From NCBI GenBank assembly GCA_947505025.1, contig CANNIJ010000081.1:1-6537 (forward strand): 6,537 nt of DNA. The letters run 5' to 3'. Source of the stretch: Legionellaceae bacterium (lineage in GTDB: Bacteria > Pseudomonadota > Gammaproteobacteria > Legionellales > Legionellaceae). Every line of letters begins with the position of its first letter. Position 1 is the stretch's first letter. Shown here one piece after another: positions 1 to 4,230 of the stretch. The translations under genes and the position numbers were made by a program. The notes under the pieces were generated by a model. It searched no databases, was not told where the DNA came from, and was given only the letters and a program-made list of their open reading frames with translations.

Positions 1-388
1 TATTCGATCCGGAACAATATTAGATACAGGATGTAAAATAGGCAATTTTGTCGAAACTAAAAAAGCAGTCTTTGGCGCAAGTAGTAAGGCTAATCACCTG
101 AGTTATCTGGGAGATGTGACTGTAGGTTCACATGTAAACCTGGGTGCAGGTACTATAACATGCAACTATGATGGCATGAACAAACACCACACAACCATAC
201 ATGATCATGTTTTTATTGGATCAGGAACGCAATTAGTTGCCCCAGTCACCGTTGGTGCGCATGCTACTATTGGTGCAGGCAGCACGCTACGTAAATCAGC
301 ACCAGCAGGTGAGCTGACATTAACCGCGGGTACACAAAAAACCATACTTGGTTGGACACGCAAAAAAAAATCTTCTGAAACGATCTAG
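1..388 (+). CDS. glmU: GlmU, C-terminal part: bifunctional N-acetylglucosamine-1-phosphate uridyltransferase / glucosamine-1-phosphate acetyltransferase (5' end outside window)
   Basis: The cytoplasmic enzyme acetylates glucosamine-1-phosphate and then uridylates it to UDP-GlcNAc, the precursor of peptidoglycan and LPS. The frame is open from base 2 and ends at TAG 386-388, giving 128 residues that correspond roughly to E. coli residues 332-459. Only the left-handed beta-helix acetyltransferase domain is present. The active-site set known from E. coli can be placed by alignment: Lys351 (KKAVFG, bases 59-61), His363 (NHLSYLGD, bases 95-97), Tyr366, Asn377 (VNLGAGT) and Lys392 (CNYDGMNK). Hexapeptide repeats follow (VFIGSGTQLVAPVTVG). 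The tail is basic and encoded by an A9 run (362-370). A GTG at 116 could be read as a start, but it lies inside the conserved domain, so the true start is upstream of the window. The gene is convergent with dolP. The identification is secure; only the truncation limits it. Confidence 0.97.
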   Translation, partial: IRSGTILDTGCKIGNFVETKKAVFGASSKANHLSYLGDVTVGSHVNLGAGTITCNYDGMNKHHTTIHDHVFIGSGTQLVAPVTVGAHATIGAGSTLRKSAPAGELTLTAGTQKTILGWTRKKKSSETI

Positions 389-389
389 T

Positions 390-406
390 GCCTGTTGAAA
401 ACAGGC
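390..406. terminator. Perfect 7-bp hairpin between convergent glmU and dolP, possible bidirectional terminator
   Basis: GCCTGTT (390-396) pairs exactly with AACAGGC (400-406) around a 3-base loop, starting two bases after the glmU stop codon. Its place between two converging genes suggests transcript termination or 3'-end protection. No T-run follows directly on either strand. On the minus strand the nearest T9 (complement of 362-370) lies about 20 bases beyond the stem, inside glmU. It is therefore not a canonical intrinsic terminator. Confidence 0.4.
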
Positions 407-421
407 GTCCAACCATAGTGC

Positions 422-997
422 TCAAGGACTCTTACTTAAATGATAGTAAGTCAATAGCTTGACCACACGCCGCACACCGGCACATTCTTGCGCCAGGCTA
501 ATCACTTCCTGAGCTTGACTGGCTATTGCCTCGCCCATTATATAAACAATCCGGTTATACGTAACAATTTTGAACTGATGTGGATCTATACTGGAATCAG
601 CTAACATTTGTCCTCGGATTTTTGTGGTGATCCAGGCATCATCCACCGGATCGTCCGGTGGTGTGTTCACACCTAATTGCAAAAATAAACGTCGATGATC
701 CGGCAGTGACTGCATGCGACGGTAAGCTTCTTTTTGTAATGCGTGCGAAGGAACATTTCCCACCAGTAACAAATCACGATGGAAAATCGCCACACCTAAA
801 TCACATGCACGACATTTAAATGTTTTATCACGAAATAGTGCACGCTGAGCTCTCGCCCCCAAACCAACATCATCCATTTTCATATAAACCTGATGTCGGT
901 CATAAATCAATCCTGCGCCAGTCAATACTGGACTCACACAGCCCATAATAAACATACTAGATAATATTAGTACTACAGACTTCCAAACTCTTAACAT
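422..997 (-). CDS. dolP: DolP (YraP)-type outer-membrane lipoprotein with two BON domains
   Basis: This is a 191-residue protein, the same length as E. coli DolP, which sits in the outer membrane, binds anionic phospholipid and supports envelope integrity. Residues 1-20 form a lipoprotein signal: a hydrophobic core (VVLILSSMFI) followed by IMGC, with Cys20 as the lipidated residue. Met at -2 of the lipobox is unusual. Val at +2 is not the Asp inner-membrane retention signal, which fits outer-membrane sorting. BON1 spans about 42-113 (DLLLVGNVP core) and BON2 about 119-188 (DDAWITTKIRGQML, then VYIMGEA). DAWITTKIR closely matches E. coli DTWITTKVR. BON1 also carries a Cys62-x-x-Cys65 pair that I do not recall in E. 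coli DolP. The ATG lies 2 bases after the diaA stop, with GGGG upstream as ribosome-binding site. It is the last gene of the minus-strand run. Confidence 0.9.
   Translation of the reverse strand: MLRVWKSVVLILSSMFIMGCVSPVLTGAGLIYDRHQVYMKMDDVGLGARAQRALFRDKTFKCRACDLGVAIFHRDLLLVGNVPSHALQKEAYRRMQSLPDHRRLFLQLGVNTPPDDPVDDAWITTKIRGQMLADSSIDPHQFKIVTYNRIVYIMGEAIASQAQEVISLAQECAGVRRVVKLLTYYHLSKSP
643..673. repeat. Two adjoining perfect inverted repeats inside dolP
   Basis: CCACCGGA (643-650) pairs with TCCGGTGG (654-661) around TCG, an 8-bp GC-rich stem. Overlapping its end, GGTGTG (660-665) pairs with CACACC (668-673) around TT. Both lie in the codons for the Pro/Asp-rich linker between the two BON domains. 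The two stems share bases 660-661, so they would compete or stack in RNA. Function is unknown; the repeated Pro/Asp codons may explain part of the symmetry. Confidence 0.5.
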
Positions 998-999
998 AC

Positions 1000-1599
1000 T
1001 TACCCCGCCAACTGGCCAAAAAGTGACTGCTCAATCGCATCACACAAACAATGTAAAAGAAATAAATGCGTCTCTCGGATGCGTGCGGAACTATCTCCGG
1101 GTACACGTAACTCAATATCCTCAGGTCCTAAATGATTAGCTAGAAGTCCGCCATCACGACCGGTTAAAGCGATAACATCCAGACCACGGTCATGTGCAGA
1201 ATCGATTGTTTGTAACATACACGTAGCATGACCAGCAGTCGACAGCACAATTAACACATCCTGTTCTTGACCTAAAGCTTGAATCTGACGCGTAAAAATT
1301 TGCTCAGCGTGACCTTCATTAAAGCCGGCAGTTAGCAACGGTACATCACAAACCAAATTAATCACCGGCAACGGTGGCCGATCCATCTCAAAATGATGCA
1401 GCATCGCTGCCGAAAAATGCATAGCATTGGCCGCTGAAGCACCTACACCGCAAACAAAGATTTTGCCGTCATTTAATAAACAACGGACTAAACGCTGTCC
1501 GGCAATAACTAACGGATCTGCAATCACATCTACTAATGCAATTTGATTAGCAATTGTTATTTCAAACAAATGACGGACCCGTTCATCTAAAGAGTTCAT
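1000..1599 (-). CDS. diaA: DiaA-type SIS-domain protein, DnaA-binding initiation factor
   Basis: This 199-residue protein is one SIS domain (about 34-190) and resembles E. coli DiaA (196 aa), a homotetramer that binds several DnaA molecules and promotes ordered assembly on oriC. Matching motifs are CGVGASAANAMHF (50-62), LTGRDGG (145-151), GPEDIELRVP (158-167) and SARIRETH (171-178). The C-terminal Leu193-Phe194 aligns with E. coli Leu190-Phe191, residues reported to contact DnaA. The paralogue GmhA (sedoheptulose-7-phosphate isomerase) is the main alternative. By my recalled alignment its Glu65 is Ala65 here and its Gln172 is Arg175, so isomerase activity is unlikely, although His61 and His183 remain. 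The ATG overlaps the yraN stop as TAATG with GGA 8 bases upstream, and dolP follows after 2 bases. The order yraN-diaA-dolP is the same as in E. coli and supports the call. Confidence 0.88.
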   Translation of the reverse strand: MNSLDERVRHLFEITIANQIALVDVIADPLVIAGQRLVRCLLNDGKIFVCGVGASAANAMHFSAAMLHHFEMDRPPLPVINLVCDVPLLTAGFNEGHAEQIFTRQIQALGQEQDVLIVLSTAGHATCMLQTIDSAHDRGLDVIALTGRDGGLLANHLGPEDIELRVPGDSSARIRETHLFLLHCLCDAIEQSLFGQLAG

Positions 1600-1955
1600 T
1601 AGTTAGTTCCAAAAGCATTTTTAACCCAATGTACTTGCGGAGGATCTCCATCTACACTCAAAACATCAAAACGGCATGCCCGTGTGGCATGCAATTTATG
1701 CTGAATCAAATAGATCCAGGCTGTTTTAATCAGCTTTTGCTGTTTAGTGTACGTGACACTTGCCAAACCACCACCAAAAGCCACTGATCGGCGTGCGCGA
1801 ACTTCTACAAATACCAGATATTCTCCATCATCCATGATTAAGTCAATCTCGCCTAAACGGCAGCGATAATTACTCGCACGCCAAATTAGGCCTTTACTAC
1901 TTAAATAATCCCTGGCTAAAGATTCTGCTATTAGCCCTGTTTTTTGTGTTTTCAT
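1599..1955 (-). CDS. yraN: YraN / UPF0102 family protein with endonuclease-like fold
   Basis: This 118-residue protein belongs to UPF0102, whose fold resembles Holliday-junction resolvases and other PD-(D/E)xK nucleases; its cellular role is not settled. Visible family motifs in the 118-residue numbering are TGLIAESLARDYL (6-18, with Glu11), LGEIDLIM (34-41, Glu36 and Asp38), VFVEVRARR (48-56, Glu51) and CRFDVL (94-99). These acidic residues are the likely metal-binding set. I place the start at ATG 1955-1953, which overlaps the parB TGA as ATGA. A TTG three codons upstream (1964-1962) is in frame and would add MFG, but has no ribosome-binding site and would deepen the overlap. The stop shares one base with the diaA start. 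It is about 13 residues shorter than E. coli YraN at the N-terminus. The family call is firm; activity is not shown by the sequence. Confidence 0.92.
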   Translation of the reverse strand: MKTQKTGLIAESLARDYLSSKGLIWRASNYRCRLGEIDLIMDDGEYLVFVEVRARRSVAFGGGLASVTYTKQQKLIKTAWIYLIQHKLHATRACRFDVLSVDGDPPQVHWVKNAFGTN

Positions 1956-2824
1956 ACCAAACAAGAAGCTTGCAAATGCTCAACCAATAACTCTAACGGG
2001 CTATTTTTATCATAATGAATCACTACAGTACCGCAACCAGAACGTCCTGGTTTTAATTGTACCGGACGTTGCAAGCACGCGGATAAAATCTTTGCATGCT
2101 GCTCAAGAAAAACCGGCAAGACTTTAGCCTGAGGTAACTCAGGTAGTGTGGACGCCGCCTGTATACGAGCAACTAATGCTTCAGTTTCCCGAACAGAATA
2201 TCCACCATCCACTACCCGCTGAGCGGCTTGAGTTTGCTGTTCCGGCGTTAACATTAATAAGGATCGCGCATGACCAGAATCTAACTGCCCAGCCTCTAGT
2301 AAACTTTGCACTTCAGGCGTTAATTTTAATAACCGAATATGATTACTCACTGCCGTCCGGGATGTGCACAGCAATCCAGCAATTTTTTCATGGGTTAAAC
2401 CAAACTCCCGACTTAAACGTTGAATTGCGCGTGCCTGATCCATTGCATTTAAATCTTCACGTTGTAAATTCTCAATTAACGCCAAAGCCATGGCAGTTTC
2501 ATCGTCAACTTGACGAACAATCACAGGGATCTCAGTCATATCTGCAGCCACACATGCTCGAAAACGCCGCTCGCCTGCAATTATTTCATAACGACCATCA
2601 GCAATTGCACGAACTAACAATGGCTGTAACAAACCCTGCTGTCGAATTGATGCGGATAACTCTAATAAAGAAGCATCATCAAATGTCATTCTAGGTTGAT
2701 ATCGGCCGGCTTGTAAGCATGTTGCTTTGAGCAATAAAGTAGTTTGATTGGGTGTATTATCAACCTGAGTTGAAGTTAACAATACCGACAAATTCCTACC
2801 TAATCCACCGCGCTTGACACTCAT
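1952..2824 (-). CDS. parB: ParB, chromosome-partitioning CTPase and parS-binding clamp
   Basis: This is a 290-residue ParB of the chromosomal type, which loads at parS, spreads as a CTP-dependent sliding clamp and works with ParA to segregate the origin. Domains in order: N-terminal ParA-stimulating peptide KRGGLGRNLSVLL (4-16); ParB/Srx domain with QQGLLQPLLVR (62-72), the CTP-contacting GERRFRA (84-90) and ENLQREDLNAMDQA (118-131); helix-turn-helix about 143-168 (EKIAGLLCTSRTAVSNHI) for parS recognition; and a C-terminal dimerisation domain about 235-290 (GTVVIHYDKNSPLELL). The clamp residues are intact. The C-terminal domain reads GRSGCGT where many homologues have a lysine-rich stretch. 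The ATG overlaps the parA TGA (ATGA at 2821-2824) and a GGTGG lies just upstream. The stop overlaps yraN. No parS was found in the window. Confidence 0.97.
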   Translation of the reverse strand: MSVKRGGLGRNLSVLLTSTQVDNTPNQTTLLLKATCLQAGRYQPRMTFDDASLLELSASIRQQGLLQPLLVRAIADGRYEIIAGERRFRACVAADMTEIPVIVRQVDDETAMALALIENLQREDLNAMDQARAIQRLSREFGLTHEKIAGLLCTSRTAVSNHIRLLKLTPEVQSLLEAGQLDSGHARSLLMLTPEQQTQAAQRVVDGGYSVRETEALVARIQAASTLPELPQAKVLPVFLEQHAKILSACLQRPVQLKPGRSGCGTVVIHYDKNSPLELLVEHLQASCLV

Positions 2825-3591
2825 GCAACCACCGTATGATGTTGTAATACTTCATCAGCTAACGCCAAATAAGCCTGAGCACCTTTGGAGGCCTTGTCAT
2901 AATGTAATGCCGAAAGTCCATGACTGGGTGCCTCAGCCAAACGTACATTACGTGGAATTACTGTGCGATATACTTTGTCCTCAAAGTGTTCAATCAACTG
3001 GGCAGAAACATCCATGCACAGGCGATTGCGCTGATCATACATCGTCCGTAACACCCCAGCAAGTCGCAGCCGTGGATTCACCGATCCTTGTATTTGATCA
3101 ATTGTAGATAGTAACGCGGCCAAGCCTTCGAGTGCATAATACTCACATTGCATAGGTACCAACACACTATCTGCAGCCACTAAAGCATTTAATGTCAGTG
3201 TATTTAAAGCCGGAGGACAATCAATAAAAATAAAATCATAATTAGAATGTAACGGCTGTAACGCTTTAAATAAAAATGTTTCGCGATGTGCGCGTTCCAT
3301 TAAGCTTACTTCAGCCACAGTCAAATCATCATTCGCAGGGATTAAATCAAATCCGCCACGAGTAAATAAACATGCTTGATCGGCCAAACAATCATGCAGT
3401 AAAACATCGTTACACGAGTGTACTAAAGCATGCTTGTCCACACCACAGCCCATGGTCGCATTACCTTGAGGATCCAGATCCACCAACAATACTTGCTGCT
3501 GACGGGCTGCTAAAGAAGTAGCTAAATTGATGGCTGTAGTGGTTTTGCCTACCCCGCCTTTTTGATTTGCAATGGCGATGATCTTTGCCAT
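2821..3591 (-). CDS. parA: ParA (Soj), chromosome-partitioning Walker ATPase
   Basis: This 256-residue ParA/Soj ATPase forms ATP-bound dimers on the nucleoid and is cycled by ParB to move origins. The deviant Walker A motif KGGVGKTT is at 11-18, with signature Lys11 and catalytic Lys16. VDLDPQGNAT (37-46) is the A' motif, FIFIDCPP (120-127, Asp124) the Walker B, and the family segment PRNVRLAEAPSHG spans 213-225. There is no N-terminal DNA-binding extension, so it is the short chromosomal type rather than a plasmid ParA with autoregulatory domain. The start ATG has GAGG (complement of 3599-3602) seven bases upstream. This is the best ribosome-binding site in the run and lies in the 18-base gap after rsmG. 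In Bacillus and Vibrio, ParA homologues also affect DnaA; that is family knowledge and is not visible here. Confidence 0.98.
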   Translation of the reverse strand: MAKIIAIANQKGGVGKTTTAINLATSLAARQQQVLLVDLDPQGNATMGCGVDKHALVHSCNDVLLHDCLADQACLFTRGGFDLIPANDDLTVAEVSLMERAHRETFLFKALQPLHSNYDFIFIDCPPALNTLTLNALVAADSVLVPMQCEYYALEGLAALLSTIDQIQGSVNPRLRLAGVLRTMYDQRNRLCMDVSAQLIEHFEDKVYRTVIPRNVRLAEAPSHGLSALHYDKASKGAQAYLALADEVLQHHTVVA

Positions 3592-3598
3592 AAATAAG

Positions 3599-3602
3599 CC
3601 TC
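3599..3602 (-). promoter_or_regulatory. Ribosome-binding site of parA
   Basis: GAGG on the minus strand sits seven bases before the parA ATG, in the 18-base rsmG-parA spacer. parA is therefore initiated independently rather than by stop/start overlap, unlike rsmG, parB, yraN and diaA. Confidence 0.7.
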
Positions 3603-3609
3603 GCTAGGA

Positions 3610-4230
3610 TTAAACTGATGGCCGCAGTATAACACAACAACGCGCGTCACAAGCCAGTCCAACCGTATACGATTCCACTCTATAAGGCAATTTAATTGAA
3701 TCAAGTTCAACCTGAGGATAAATCCCTTTCATTGCGACCCATAAGCCTTGAGGTGCAAGCAAATGCTCAGTCCACTCAATCATTTGCGCCAGATGAGTGA
3801 AAGCGCGGCTGATAATTGTATCGAATTTAATTGATGGTCGATACAGCTCAGACCTGGATTGTACTACCGCGACATTAGACAGATTCAACGAGCGTTTAGC
3901 TTCTTTTAGAAAACGTGTTTTCTTACCATTACTATCTAATAATACGATTTGAACATCTGGCCGGGCTAAAGCTAATGGGATCCCGGGCAGTCCAGCGCCG
4001 CTGCCCACATCCAACCAATTTGTGCCGGACATCCAGGGAAGTACGGCCAAGCTATCGATTAAATGTCGACCAATCATGACTACAGGATCACGGACTGCTG
4101 TTAGATTATAAGCTTTGTTCCAACGGGTTAACAAAGCCAGGTAATCTAAAAAAGGCTCTGCCGGCAAGTCTAGTTTTAACTCATTGAATCCATCAAGCAA
4201 GCGTTCTTCCATGGTTAACTCATGCATCAT
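3610..4230 (-). CDS. rsmG: RsmG (GidB), 16S rRNA G527 N7-methyltransferase
   Basis: This is a 206-residue SAM-dependent methyltransferase (E. coli 207) that makes m7G527 in 16S rRNA of the small subunit; loss in other bacteria gives low-level streptomycin resistance. Motifs: RWNKAYNLTAVRDP (36-49), a family N-terminal signature; the SAM-binding loop LDVGSGAGLPGIPLA (73-87); LLDSNGKKTRFLKE (97-110), with the acidic residue for the SAM ribose; VQSRSE (123-128); SRAF (141-144); and AMKG (166-169). The start at ATG 4230 overlaps the mnmG stop as ATGA and has GGA seven bases upstream. In-frame ATGs at codons 2 and 7 are alternatives, but the overlap and length favour the first. The C-terminus (ARCCVILRPSV) is slightly divergent and has two adjacent Cys residues. 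All core motifs are intact. Confidence 0.97.
   Translation of the reverse strand: MMHELTMEERLLDGFNELKLDLPAEPFLDYLALLTRWNKAYNLTAVRDPVVMIGRHLIDSLAVLPWMSGTNWLDVGSGAGLPGIPLALARPDVQIVLLDSNGKKTRFLKEAKRSLNLSNVAVVQSRSELYRPSIKFDTIISRAFTHLAQMIEWTEHLLAPQGLWVAMKGIYPQVELDSIKLPYRVESYTVGLACDARCCVILRPSV
3908..3923. repeat. 16-base near-perfect palindrome inside rsmG
   Basis: AGAAAACGTGTTTTCT pairs with itself at seven of eight positions, failing only at the central GT. It encodes the conserved KKTRFLK stretch of RsmG. It has the length and central CG/GTG flavour of a parS site but does not match TGTTTCACGTGAAACA, so I do not call it parS. Most likely it is coincidence from lysine and phenylalanine codons. 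Confidence 0.3.

Noticed and set aside
1000..1599. GmhA, sedoheptulose-7-phosphate isomerase
   Set aside because: It shares the SIS fold, but the GmhA Glu65 and Gln172 positions are Ala and Arg, and the DnaA-contacting Leu-Phe tail plus the yraN/dolP neighbours point to DiaA.
1962..1964. TTG as yraN start, giving 121 residues
   Set aside because: There is no ribosome-binding site and it would deepen the parB overlap to 13 bases; the ATG three codons on forms a standard ATGA overlap with parB.
2146..2694. 182-codon open frame on the plus strand, antisense to parB
   Set aside because: It lies wholly inside a clearly intact parB, shows no recognisable domain, and its composition looks like the complement of parB codons.
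2946..2961. parS-like stretch around ACGTGGAA in parA
   Set aside because: Only about 9 of 16 positions match a parS of the TGTTCCACGTGGAACA type, it is not palindromic, and it encodes the conserved PRNVR motif of ParA.
2814..3107. 97-codon plus-strand frame across the parA/parB junction
   Set aside because: It is antisense to two intact genes, with Pro/His/Cys-rich random-looking content.
3277..3285. TGTTTCGCG resembling a left parS half-site
   Set aside because: The right half is absent, so it is not the palindrome ParB needs.
3434..3442. DnaA-box-like TTGTCCACA in parA
   Set aside because: It is one mismatch from TTATCCACA, isolated, and inside coding sequence; a single degenerate 9-mer is expected by chance.
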